Part shown: one piece after another, positions 13,061 to 19,844 of the stretch | Layout of the letters: every line of letters starts with the position of its first letter | How positions within the stretch are numbered: the stretch's first letter is position 1 | Source of the DNA: Anaerovoracaceae bacterium | GTDB lineage: Bacteria; Bacillota; Clostridia; Peptostreptococcales; Anaerovoracaceae | DNA length: 19,844 nt | NCBI GenBank assembly: GCA_029983755.1 | Contig: JASBYX010000030.1 | Location: 1 to 19,844, forward strand | Reading direction: 5' to 3' | Notes under the pieces: model-generated | What the model saw: only the letters and a program-made list of their open reading frames with translations | What the model was told of the DNA's origin: nothing | Databases searched by the model: none | Program-made: the position numbers and the translations under genes

Positions 13061-15055
13061 CTACTTACCTACTCGATTCCTTCGGATTGCAGCACTTACG
13101 CCGAGGGAAGCAGCAGCGAGCAGAAGTATCCACAGTGCATAATCCTGAGTATCACCGGTGTTAACTCCACCTTTAACATGCTTTTTGCCACTTGGATTGA
13201 TATTTTCAGCCTTAGTCTTTCCCTGTTCTACCTTCTTGTCCTGTGAATAATCATAAGCTTTATCAGTGAATTTTATACGTCCTTCCCCATAAGGATTTCT
13301 GTACTTCTCTGAAACAACACCTCCCTGTCCTACACTAAGATAAGCATTGAAAATGTCGATATCCAAAACTTTTTTCCCATCATCCACAATTGCTTTTGCA
13401 TCCTTAAACATGGTCATGCCATCCCCGGAATCTTTGTAATAATATGCAGTGATGACAAGGTTGTATTTCTTTTTCAAATCAATCGGTTTACCGCCTATTC
13501 GAACATTCTGAACTCGATAGCCACCTTTGTAATAATCTCCGTTAACTTTAACAAACATCTTTTTGTCATCGAGAACAACATTGCTCTTTGCCGACTTATT
13601 GAGTTCATAAGTCAGGTTCCCACCGCTGATGAATCCACCACTTTCGTCAGGATAATTCTTAGCTCCCATTTCAAGAGCATCAACTATCATCTGACCAGTT
13701 GCTTCAATCTCACAAATCTTTGTATTCCAAGGGAGAACGCTTAGCACAGAAAGATAATCTATATCCCCTGCATTGATGTCGGCACGAATTGATCCACCGT
13801 TCATGATAGCTGCATCTGCCTTTACAAAGCCCTTTCCACTTGGATCATTTTCAGCATACCACAGATAACTGTCATTTATGAAATCTGCCATATTTGAGTT
13901 GGCGTTTCTAACAAGTCTCTTTCCGGTAGCAGGATCATTAACAACCAGTGGGAAATCAGTTTTACCAATCTTCTTTTCAAGATATTCATAATTTGAAAGT
14001 TCATCCTTAACTGCTTTATCAACACGCTTGTACTCATCAGAATTCTTTTCTTCTTCAGTTATTTTGTTAACCAAAGCTGAAGTTGGAACAATGTTTCCGT
14101 CTTTAAGGGAAAGCCTCAAAACGCCAATGTTTGCAAGCTTTGTTCCCGTCGATGTCAACAGGACATCCTTCCCGGTCTTGTCTTTAACTGTTTTTCCGGG
14201 AATTACATTGTGGGCATGGCCATCTAGGAAAACATCAATTCCACTTGTATTTGCAATAATATCGCCCGAATACCATCCGGCAGTTCCACCTGCATCTCCA
14301 ATGTGACCAAGCACGATTACGAAATCTGCCCCATCGGCCTTCGCCTTGTCAATGGTGCTCTGGGTAGTTTCATAAAGCTTAGTTACAGGTTCACCGTTAA
14401 ACGTATAAATATAATTCCCTGTATTGTCTTGGAAATACTTAGGTGTCCCCTTTGATATTGATTCGGGTGTATCAAGGCCTATGAAAGCAATCTTCTTTGA
14501 CTCTCCGCCAATATTCACATCAGCAATATCGTATGCCTTATCAAGAATCAAATTACCATTGGTATCAGTGAAATTCGCACAAATGTAGTTCAGACCTATA
14601 TTCTTGGCCTTTTCCATAAACTTGTCCACCTTGAAGTCAAACTCATGATTCCCCGGCACAAGGTAGTCGTATCCGGTTGCCTTCATAAGGAGCATAGAGC
14701 TCTCTCCGGAACTCATTGTGTTTGGAACAGATCCCTGGATAGCATCGCCACTGTCAACAAGGAATGCTCCCTTTGTATTGGCCTTGGCCTTTGCCTTAAG
14801 TGCTGCTAAAGCGGCATATCCCAAGGACTTGTCAGTACCTGTGTAAAAAGCGTTGTCGTTTACTCCACCGTGGACATCATTAGTGTAAAAGATTACAAAG
14901 TCTTCAGGCTGAACTCCAAGTGCATCATATGTTCCCGGTTCTGCAGAAGATCCGGCTTGATCTTCCGCAAATGCTGCAATTCCGCCAACGGCTCCCATTG
15001 ATAACGCCATCGCCACCGTCAAAAGGACAGATAGCAACCTTCTCTTACTGTACAT
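13061..15055 (-). CDS. Secreted, probably wall-anchored 5'-nucleotidase
   Basis: A 664-residue exported metallophosphatase of the UshA/5'-nucleotidase/2',3'-cyclic phosphodiesterase family, which releases nucleosides and phosphate from extracellular nucleotides. A signal peptide (1-30, MYSKRRLLSV start, AFA cleavage) is followed by the dinuclear metal domain: YTNDVHGG (Asp60, His62), VDSGDAIQG (101-109), VPGNHEFDF (133-141), VLGHIGD and DGHAHNV. The C-terminal nucleotide-binding domain shows NGGSIRADINAGDI and YYYKDSGDGMTMF. The tail reads VNTGDTQ, a hydrophobic stretch (about 639-657) and RRNRVGK, a layout like sortase substrates with a non-canonical TGD motif, as often seen in Clostridia. 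AGGAGG precedes the ATG. The gene is monocistronic. Substrate preference cannot be read from sequence. Confidence 0.92.
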   Translation of the reverse strand: MYSKRRLLSVLLTVAMALSMGAVGGIAAFAEDQAGSSAEPGTYDALGVQPEDFVIFYTNDVHGGVNDNAFYTGTDKSLGYAALAALKAKAKANTKGAFLVDSGDAIQGSVPNTMSSGESSMLLMKATGYDYLVPGNHEFDFKVDKFMEKAKNIGLNYICANFTDTNGNLILDKAYDIADVNIGGESKKIAFIGLDTPESISKGTPKYFQDNTGNYIYTFNGEPVTKLYETTQSTIDKAKADGADFVIVLGHIGDAGGTAGWYSGDIIANTSGIDVFLDGHAHNVIPGKTVKDKTGKDVLLTSTGTKLANIGVLRLSLKDGNIVPTSALVNKITEEEKNSDEYKRVDKAVKDELSNYEYLEKKIGKTDFPLVVNDPATGKRLVRNANSNMADFINDSYLWYAENDPSGKGFVKADAAIMNGGSIRADINAGDIDYLSVLSVLPWNTKICEIEATGQMIVDALEMGAKNYPDESGGFISGGNLTYELNKSAKSNVVLDDKKMFVKVNGDYYKGGYRVQNVRIGGKPIDLKKKYNLVITAYYYKDSGDGMTMFKDAKAIVDDGKKVLDIDIFNAYLSVGQGGVVSEKYRNPYGEGRIKFTDKAYDYSQDKKVEQGKTKAENINPSGKKHVKGGVNTGDTQDYALWILLLAAASLGVSAAIRRNRVGK

Positions 15056-15102
15056 CGTTACCCTCCTAAGATAATGTTATATTGAATTATTTCTATGCGA
15101 CT

Positions 15103-15124
15103 ATTATAACACAAAACACTTTGT
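15103..15124 (-). promoter_or_regulatory. Extended -10 promoter and inverted repeat of the nucleotidase gene
   Basis: TGTTATAAT (15103-15111) on the minus strand is an exact extended -10 element; no good -35 lies 17 bases upstream, which suggests activator dependence. Immediately upstream is an imperfect inverted repeat, ACAAA (15111-15115) and TTTGT (15120-15124), which would overlap the spacer region. Further upstream (15140-15165) the DNA is rich in TTAAC/TTAAAC-like words that could hold regulator half-sites, but no periodic box is certain. Confidence 0.5.
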
Positions 15125-15243
15125 TTTCGGGGGTAAATTCCATTTAAAGTTTAAGTTAAAATCTTCGCTAAAATGGATTAAACCCATATTGCATCACATT
15201 GATATTATTGTGAATATATTTGTGAAAAAAATCTATTTTACAC

Positions 15244-15270
15244 AAAAAAATACATCCAAAATGGATGTAT
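15244..15270 (-). terminator. Intrinsic terminator after psd
   Basis: On the minus strand ATACATCC (15263-15270), a five-base loop ATTTT and GGATGTAT (15250-15257) form an 8-bp stem running into a 7-base T-run (15244-15250). It lies 8 bases beyond the psd stop and closes the proC-psd block. The 223-base interval to the nucleotidase start otherwise holds only that gene's promoter and AT-rich DNA. Confidence 0.88.
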
Positions 15271-15278
15271 AATTCTTC

Positions 15279-16184
15279 CTATATCCTTATCCCGATTTTC
15301 TCCCCATAGCGTACTTTGGTCTCAAGGCCTTGTTGGCTGTTGAGCAAAATATCTCGATCAAGCTCAACTGCTCCTTTTCGGAAAGCTAAAATCACAGTAG
15401 ACCCACCAAACTGGAACATACCTTTTTCGGTGCCTTTTTCAACATAGCAAGCCCCATCATAGTTAACTATCCTGCCTACCATCATTGCCCCGACTTCCAT
15501 CATCATTACTAGTCCAAAATTTTCACTTTTTAAAATGGAAATGACACGTTCGTTCTCTTTATATACAGAAACTTTCTCACATGCAGCAGGATTAACCGTA
15601 TGAAAAACCCCTCTTATTCTATAGTTTTGAGATTTATCACCGTTATCCACGTAGCAGTACCTGTGATAATCGTCAACGGATAGACGGAAAACTAGCAGCT
15701 GTCCCCCGGCAAACACCTCGGCAAGCTTGGTGCTTTGAGTGAGATCCTTCATACTGTATGATATGCCTTTTATCGTAAACTTGGCTTCTGTTTTGAAATC
15801 TTCTCTAATTTCTTCGGCAGCGTCCCCTGTTTCCTCAATTGGGTAAACCGTAAGTTTTGAATCGCATGGAGAAATCAGCACTTCCGGCCTCATATCAACT
15901 TCTCTTGCACCAGGGGCCAATTTCCTTGCAAAGAAATCGTTGAAAGATCTGTGCCCGGACATCTGGAAGTCCCTAGGGTTTATGCGATTTCTCTTCACAA
16001 AAGGCGGTATCAGCAGAGTAGAAGCCTTAGTTGACAATAAAACACCTGCATACTGTGACAGCCTTCTGTGAGTAAGTGCAGGCAAAATCTTATGACCCGG
16101 ATAAGTTCCATAAAGGAACCTTATTATTCTTTCTTGTGTCTCATCATCCTGCAGGAAGTTTCCGTCCCTATCTTTGTATTTCAT
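15279..16184 (-). CDS. psd: Phosphatidylserine decarboxylase
   Basis: Psd converts phosphatidylserine to phosphatidylethanolamine using a pyruvoyl group made by self-cleavage. The 301-residue proenzyme shows FNDFFARKL (81-89), SPCDS with Asp108, VDDYHRYCYVD with His174, MMEVGAMMVGRIV and the cleavage motif FGGSTV, where Gly261-Ser262 should be the cut giving the pyruvoyl alpha subunit. In E. coli a second histidine follows three residues after the DYHR histidine; here that place is Cys177. GGGGAGG lies 5 bases before the ATG, overlapping the pssA end, so the two enzymes are translated together. It should act at the cytoplasmic membrane. It is the last gene of its operon. Confidence 0.94.
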   Translation of the reverse strand: MKYKDRDGNFLQDDETQERIIRFLYGTYPGHKILPALTHRRLSQYAGVLLSTKASTLLIPPFVKRNRINPRDFQMSGHRSFNDFFARKLAPGAREVDMRPEVLISPCDSKLTVYPIEETGDAAEEIREDFKTEAKFTIKGISYSMKDLTQSTKLAEVFAGGQLLVFRLSVDDYHRYCYVDNGDKSQNYRIRGVFHTVNPAACEKVSVYKENERVISILKSENFGLVMMMEVGAMMVGRIVNYDGACYVEKGTEKGMFQFGGSTVILAFRKGAVELDRDILLNSQQGLETKVRYGEKIGIRI

Positions 16185-16194
16185 AAGACCTCCC

Positions 16195-16857
16195 CTACAG
16201 CTTCACAAACTCCACAGGTGGAGCCGCCGGTATATACTTCTTGTATAATAGGCTTGCCACCAAGACAAAGGCAACTATACCCACAATTATGAAAAGCTCC
16301 TTGTTTGTAGGCTTTCTGAACTTGAAGTCCCATACAAAGGCGGTACCTGTTCCGATGAGAGTTGCCACCAAAATCCAATAGAAAACCTTATCAGAAGTTA
16401 TGAAATTAAGCAAAAATACGATTGGCAGAATAACCGAAATCGAAGTGACAGGCAGACCGTGATAATATTTTGTGCCGCCACCGCCATCCTGACCTTTTGA
16501 AATCTCAAGTACATTGAAATACGCCAGCCTTATTACGGCAGCAATTACATAGAGAATTATCGCAATCACACCGGCTTTACCCTGAACTCCGATGAGGTAG
16601 CAGTAAATAGCCGGATAGAAACCGAAGGCTATACAATCACATAAAGAGTCGATTTGAACCCCGAACATCTTCTCCTCAAATGTCCTGTTCTTCTTACGTC
16701 TAGCCACCTTCCCATCAAACATGTCAAAGAGGCCTGAAAGGGCGAGACAAACGATGGCAAGCCTAAAGTGACCATTGATCGCAAGCATCATCCCGGATGC
16801 AGCCGATACCACGCTTAGATACGTGAGCACGACCGTATAATTATATACACCAATCAT
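16195..16857 (-). CDS. pssA: CDP-diacylglycerol-serine O-phosphatidyltransferase
   Basis: This 220-residue multi-pass membrane enzyme of the CDP-alcohol phosphatidyltransferase family makes phosphatidylserine from CDP-diacylglycerol and serine. The family signature is present: Asp48-Gly49, Ala52-Arg53, then Gly66, Asp70 and Asp74 (DGKVARRKKN ... FGVQIDSLCD). The insert between AR and the glycine is 12 residues, longer than the usual 8. The following SLCDCIAFGFYPAI resembles PssA rather than phosphatidylglycerophosphate synthase, and the adjacent psd supports the serine assignment. About six to eight hydrophobic segments are seen. It begins 1 base after the preceding flippase-like gene; AAGGAG lies inside that gene's end. 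Confidence 0.92.
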   Translation of the reverse strand: MIGVYNYTVVLTYLSVVSAASGMMLAINGHFRLAIVCLALSGLFDMFDGKVARRKKNRTFEEKMFGVQIDSLCDCIAFGFYPAIYCYLIGVQGKAGVIAIILYVIAAVIRLAYFNVLEISKGQDGGGGTKYYHGLPVTSISVILPIVFLLNFITSDKVFYWILVATLIGTGTAFVWDFKFRKPTNKELFIIVGIVAFVLVASLLYKKYIPAAPPVEFVKL

Positions 16858-16858
16858 A

Positions 16859-17902
16859 CTATCTTCTTTTTCTCCTTCCGAATATCAATATATAAGCTAC
16901 CACAGTCATCACTGCCGAAATGATAAGCTGTGTATAATATGCAAGTCCCCTGCTTACAATAAGCGCCGGCGTCGTCAGCCCTTGGCTCAAAACCGGTTTA
17001 AAAATCAGCGTGAATATATGCTCGCTGGCACCCATGCCCCCCGGAAGAGGAAGCATGTCAACAGCCAGAGATATAAGCCCTTGGAGCATAGTCGCCGCCC
17101 CCGGACCCACTGAAGTAAATCCAAAGCTGACAATAACAAGGTAAGTAGTAAAGAACAGAATCGTCCTCTGCACGAAGGTAATCCCCAGAACCTTCAACAT
17201 CAAAACTTTGTGCTTCATAAGGTTCTTTGACTTCAGAACGTAGTCCTCCATTGCGTGCTTCACCTTAGCCTCCATGACATAAAACTTTCTCTTTTTGAAA
17301 GTTTTGGTCAACAGACCCACGATCCACAAAACAATGCTCTCTGCAATCTTTGGCTTCACCGCCAGAGTTATCATAAACCATACGATTACAAGATTCAGAC
17401 CCATCCCCAGGTAAATCCATGGCATGGCAGGTCCGAGAAATTCGTAGACCCCGGCAGGCCGAAAAATGAAAAGAGCGAAACCGTAAAGCAAGAGAACTGT
17501 TTTGTAGTTAATCGTAACGATCAGCATCGCCAAAGTGGACAGTTGAACGGGGACTCCGTTTCGCTTCATAAACCACGCCTGCATGGGCTGGCCACCGGTA
17601 GCAGAGGGAGTCACGCAGCAGAAGAAAAATCCCACAAAGGAATAGAGGCTGCAGTGCCACATACTCTCCTTATAACCCAAAACCTTCAGCAAATACTTGA
17701 AAATCAGGGCCTCACCCAAAATGAAAAGAACCACACAAACGGAACCGATAACCCATAGACTCCAATATGCATCCTTGATGTACCCTTTGATGACATCGAT
17801 ATCTTCGTTGTGAAAAACATAGAAAAGCGTTATTCCCAGACAAAAAATCAGGAATATGCCGTTCAGTAATACCTTTTTGATTTTCTTTCCACTAGATGCC
17901 AT
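16859..17902 (-). CDS. LPG-synthase-TM / flippase-like membrane protein
   Basis: A 347-residue integral membrane protein with about eight hydrophobic segments, resembling the lysylphosphatidylglycerol_TM (UPF0104/AglD-like) family. Recognisable family features are YSFVGFFFCCVTPSATGGQPMQAWFM (the P-[SA]-x-GG-x-P segment, about 87-112), a central polar segment and DMLPLPGGMGASEHIFTLIF (about 285-305), then a basic end (FGRRKRR). The cytoplasmic aminoacyltransferase domain of full MprF proteins is absent, so lysine transfer is not expected. Members are thought to move lipids or lipid-linked sugars across the membrane, but the substrate here is unknown. The location between a PAP2 phosphatase and pssA suggests a role in phospholipid or lipid-carrier handling. 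AGGA precedes the ATG by 8 bases. Confidence 0.85.
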   Translation of the reverse strand: MASSGKKIKKVLLNGIFLIFCLGITLFYVFHNEDIDVIKGYIKDAYWSLWVIGSVCVVLFILGEALIFKYLLKVLGYKESMWHCSLYSFVGFFFCCVTPSATGGQPMQAWFMKRNGVPVQLSTLAMLIVTINYKTVLLLYGFALFIFRPAGVYEFLGPAMPWIYLGMGLNLVIVWFMITLAVKPKIAESIVLWIVGLLTKTFKKRKFYVMEAKVKHAMEDYVLKSKNLMKHKVLMLKVLGITFVQRTILFFTTYLVIVSFGFTSVGPGAATMLQGLISLAVDMLPLPGGMGASEHIFTLIFKPVLSQGLTTPALIVSRGLAYYTQLIISAVMTVVAYILIFGRRKRR

Positions 17903-17916
17903 TACATGTCCTATCT

Positions 17917-18585
17917 TTAAGCCTCACGAAGCCTCATCTTTCCAACAAAACAGCTGCTTGCCCAAAAGGCTGCCTCCGCCAAAACCAAACCGCCTGCTAC
18001 ATCAACGATGTAATGCTGCTTGGTAAACTGGGTGGAAGCACAAATCGCTATTGCAAAAGCCAACGAAAACAGCTTGTACCAAGTGGGCACCTTAGTCCCT
18101 CTAAGACCGATGTAGCACAGCCAGCTCACAAGGCAGTGAATTGAAGGGAAAAGATTAGTCGGACTATCCATCTTGTAGATAAGCCCCAGCATCATATCCC
18201 AAAATCCATCCCCGAGCACCGGTCTCACATTTGTGGTAGGAAGCAAAGCAAAAATCACCCCACACACAATCTTGGATATATAGTCAGCGAAAGCCAGTCT
18301 GTAGCACGCCTTCCTGCTCTGTCTTCCAATCAAAATATAGTTTAACGCCCAAAATCCGTAGCTGAGTATGTATATGCTCACCCACCAAGGAGCGACAGGC
18401 AGTTTTCTATCCACGGGCAACGTCAAATCATAGTGGTACGCATCCGCCATAAGCCACTGGGTAAACCAGTAAACCAGACAGTTCAGTACAAAACACCCCA
18501 CCAGAGGCCAAAGTGCCCACCAGGGCAAAATCTTGCCAAATTTCTCCTCGTACCAACTCCTAAACCCTGACAATTTATTATACAT
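17917..18585 (-). CDS. PAP2-superfamily membrane phosphatase
   Basis: A 222-residue membrane protein with about five or six hydrophobic segments and PAP2 active-site motifs: the RP pair of motif 1 (about 121-122), NLFPSIHC with His150 (motif 2, PSxH) and STQFTKQHYIVDVAGG with His191 and Asp195 (motif 3). It resembles the Aur1/Ipt1-like PAP2_3 subgroup. Members dephosphorylate lipid phosphates (phosphatidic acid, undecaprenyl pyrophosphate) or transfer phospho-head groups; which applies cannot be told. ATG 18585 is used with GGAA about 7 bases upstream; a TTG at 18597 in frame has no usable ribosome binding site. It follows proC by 40 bases and precedes the flippase-like gene by 14 bases. Confidence 0.85.
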   Translation of the reverse strand: MYNKLSGFRSWYEEKFGKILPWWALWPLVGCFVLNCLVYWFTQWLMADAYHYDLTLPVDRKLPVAPWWVSIYILSYGFWALNYILIGRQSRKACYRLAFADYISKIVCGVIFALLPTTNVRPVLGDGFWDMMLGLIYKMDSPTNLFPSIHCLVSWLCYIGLRGTKVPTWYKLFSLAFAIAICASTQFTKQHYIVDVAGGLVLAEAAFWASSCFVGKMRLREA

Positions 18586-18625
18586 TAAAAATTCCAATCC
18601 TGCAACGCATGAGCAAATCCCATTC

Positions 18626-19435
18626 TCAGTCTTTCTTCTTCGTTGAATCTGTCATTGTAGCTTCAACAGCCTTTATCAGTCCGCTTCTAAAGCCTGCCTC
18701 TTCAAGGGCAGCGACCCCTCTAATCGTCGTCCCCCCGGGGCTGCAAACTTCATCTCTGAGCTGTCCTATATGCCGTCCTGAAGTGAGAACCATCTCCCCG
18801 GTCCCCTTAATCATCTCAGCTGCGAGCTTGTACGCCAAAGGTTTCGGCATTCCCATCTTAACGGCCCCATCGGCTATCGAGTCCACAAACATATATGCAA
18901 AATTGATTCCGCAACCGGTAATTGCAGCTCCCACATTCATTTGGTCATCATCAATTTCCTCCATATAACCGAGGGATTGCAACAAAGCATCTGCTTTTTC
19001 TGCTATTTCTCCCTCTAGTGAGTGTGTCTTTTCTCTGAGTATGACGCCTTTTCCGATCTCAACTGCTGTGTTTGGCAAGATTGTAAGGTGTTGGGTGTTT
19101 GGTTCAAGAAAGTTCTCATACCATTCAAATCCCAAACCTGCCGCAACGGAGATCACTGCCTTCTCATTTAAGACTTCCTTATGATCCTCAAGAACTTCCT
19201 CAACCTGATAAGGCTTTACAGCTACGATTACAATATCAGAATAGTAAGATGCCTCATATACATCTCTGCATGGGATTATTCCCATATCTTCGGAAGTTTT
19301 CACCAGTTTATCCCAGTTCCTTGCACATGCAGTGATATTCTTACTTGGCATTCCTGCTTTTATCATACCCCTCGCCATGGCTTTTGCCATATTTCCAAAA
19401 CCTACAAAACCGACTCTTATATCCTTAAGTTCCAT
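18626..19435 (-). CDS. proC: Pyrroline-5-carboxylate reductase
   Basis: ProC catalyses the last step of proline synthesis, reducing 1-pyrroline-5-carboxylate with NAD(P)H in the cytosol. The 269-residue protein has the Rossmann motif VGFVGFGNMAKAMARG (8-23), VAVKPYQVEEVL (71-82) and the C-terminal P5CR dimerisation domain with AAITGCGINFAYMFVDSIADGAVKMGM (from 170) and LRDEVCSPGGTTIRGVAALEEAGFR (226-250). The length is normal. AGGAGGTGA, a near-perfect anti-16S match, lies before ATG 19435. It is the first gene of a run that continues with lipid genes. That linkage may be only co-transcription, since no functional link between proline and lipid synthesis is evident. Confidence 0.95.
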   Translation of the reverse strand: MELKDIRVGFVGFGNMAKAMARGMIKAGMPSKNITACARNWDKLVKTSEDMGIIPCRDVYEASYYSDIVIVAVKPYQVEEVLEDHKEVLNEKAVISVAAGLGFEWYENFLEPNTQHLTILPNTAVEIGKGVILREKTHSLEGEIAEKADALLQSLGYMEEIDDDQMNVGAAITGCGINFAYMFVDSIADGAVKMGMPKPLAYKLAAEMIKGTGEMVLTSGRHIGQLRDEVCSPGGTTIRGVAALEEAGFRSGLIKAVEATMTDSTKKKD

Positions 19436-19484
19436 TTTTATTTCACCTCCTGATCAAACATCTTTCTAATTTATTTAAATGTGT

Positions 19485-19518
19485 TTCACGAAAGCTTTCC
19501 CATAATATACTTCGTGAA
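19485..19518 (-). promoter_or_regulatory. Inverted repeat around a -10 element upstream of proC
   Basis: TTCACGAA (19485-19492) and TTCGTGAA (19511-19518) form an exact 8-base inverted repeat with 18 bases between. The interval holds TATTAT on the minus strand (19502-19507), the best -10 candidate for the proC block; the -35 match is poor. The repeat could be an operator pair or a leader stem. No riboswitch-like fold is recognised in 19436-19583. Confidence 0.5.
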
Positions 19519-19583
19519 TTTACCCAAAGTTTTATCTTTGAAACTCCCTGATTTCTTGAATTCTTGCTGTCTAAAGTCCTTAC

Positions 19584-19612
19584 GAAAAAAGGGAGTGAAG
19601 AATCACTCCCTT
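19584..19612 (-). terminator. Intrinsic terminator of tRNA-Ser
   Basis: AAGGGAGTGA (19603-19612), a four-base loop TTCT and TCACTCCCTT (19589-19598) form a 10-bp stem running into a 7-base T-run on the minus strand. It starts 6 bases after the encoded CCA of the tRNA. Confidence 0.9.
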
Positions 19613-19618
19613 AGTATA

Positions 19619-19706
19619 TGGCGGAGGACATGGGACTCGAACCCACGGGGCTGTTACACCTTACTTGATTTCCAATCAAGCTCCTTAGCCACTCGGTCAA
19701 TCCTCC
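19619..19706 (-). tRNA. tRNA-Ser (anticodon GGA)
   Basis: The minus strand folds as a class II tRNA: acceptor GGAGGAT (19700-19706) pairs with GTCCTCC, with a T7-G66 wobble. The anticodon arm is CTTGA-TTGGAAA-TCAAG with anticodon GGA. A long variable arm (GTAAGGTGTAACAGCC) and the T-arm GTGGGTTCGAGTCCCAT follow. The discriminator is G73, as serine tRNAs require, and CCA is encoded (19619-19621). It reads UCC and UCU serine codons. Confidence 0.97.
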
Positions 19707-19718
19707 ACACAACTACCC

Positions 19719-19748
19719 CATATACCATAATCAGCTTGGCAACAGCAA
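19719..19748 (-). promoter_or_regulatory. Candidate promoter of tRNA-Ser
   Basis: On the minus strand TTGCTG (19743-19748), 18 bases and TATATG (19719-19724) with an upstream TGG (extended -10) would start transcription about 5-7 bases before the mature 5' end. A second candidate, TTGAAA-17-TAAATT with TGG before the -10, lies further upstream. The rest of the window end (19749-19844) shows no gene. Confidence 0.45.
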
Positions 19749-19844
19749 TTATCGCTTAAAATCTTCCATGAGGTTACCGCACGTACTAATTTACCATAAG
19801 TGACCTTAAATTTCAACACAAAATTTACAATCAAACTGATTTAG

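Noticed and set aside
15140..15165. PhoP-box-like TTAAC words upstream of the nucleotidase gene
   Set aside because: The region is AT-rich and the words do not keep the regular 11-bp spacing of a Pho box, so it was kept only as a possibility and not annotated.

Overview
The window is a low-GC stretch of a Bacillota chromosome. Strong Shine-Dalgarno sequences (AGGAGG-type), a rimP-nusA-ylxR-ylxQ-infB-rbfA-nrnA-truB-ribF gene order, a cell-wall-sorting-like C-terminus and an EFR1-type flavodoxin/ferredoxin protein point to an anaerobic Clostridia-class bacterium. The genus cannot be fixed from the sequence alone. Every gene I can support lies on the minus strand, so transcription runs from high to low coordinates. 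No gene-free stretch exceeds 300 bases.

In the direction of transcription the layout is as follows. (1) 19748-19584: tRNA-Ser(GGA) with its own promoter and a strong terminator. (2) 19518-15244: a five-gene block, proC, a PAP2-type phosphatase, an LPG-synthase-TM/flippase-like membrane protein, pssA and psd, closed by a clear terminator. The last four genes are nearly contiguous and describe envelope lipid work: phosphatidylserine is made and decarboxylated to phosphatidylethanolamine, with two further lipid-type membrane proteins. (3) 15124-12918: a monocistronic secreted 5'-nucleotidase with signal peptide and an NTGD-type wall-anchor tail. (4) 12918-10579: an OmpR-family response regulator and a membrane histidine kinase overlapping by 4 bases, then a terminator. 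(5) 10574-694: a long translation/RNA-metabolism operon from a near-consensus promoter with a perfect 24-base palindrome in its leader: rimP, nusA, a fused ylxR(rnpM)-ylxQ gene, infB, an EFR1 redox protein, rbfA, nrnA, truB and ribF, mostly overlapping or a few bases apart. (6) 649-86: a YefM/YoeB toxin-antitoxin pair with its own promoter and a two-box operator on the -10 element.

The most unusual points are in the translation operon. YlxR and YlxQ are one polypeptide. A flavodoxin/2x[4Fe-4S] protein sits between infB and rbfA with its ribosome binding site inside the infB end. IF2 has a roughly 440-residue, highly charged and repetitive N-terminal extension, and NusA ends in a strongly acidic tail built from 27-bp tandem repeats. 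I do not see a clearly novel multi-gene defence or mobile system here. The novelty lies in these fusions, insertions and low-complexity tails, and in some non-canonical catalytic-site residues in the kinase and in Psd.
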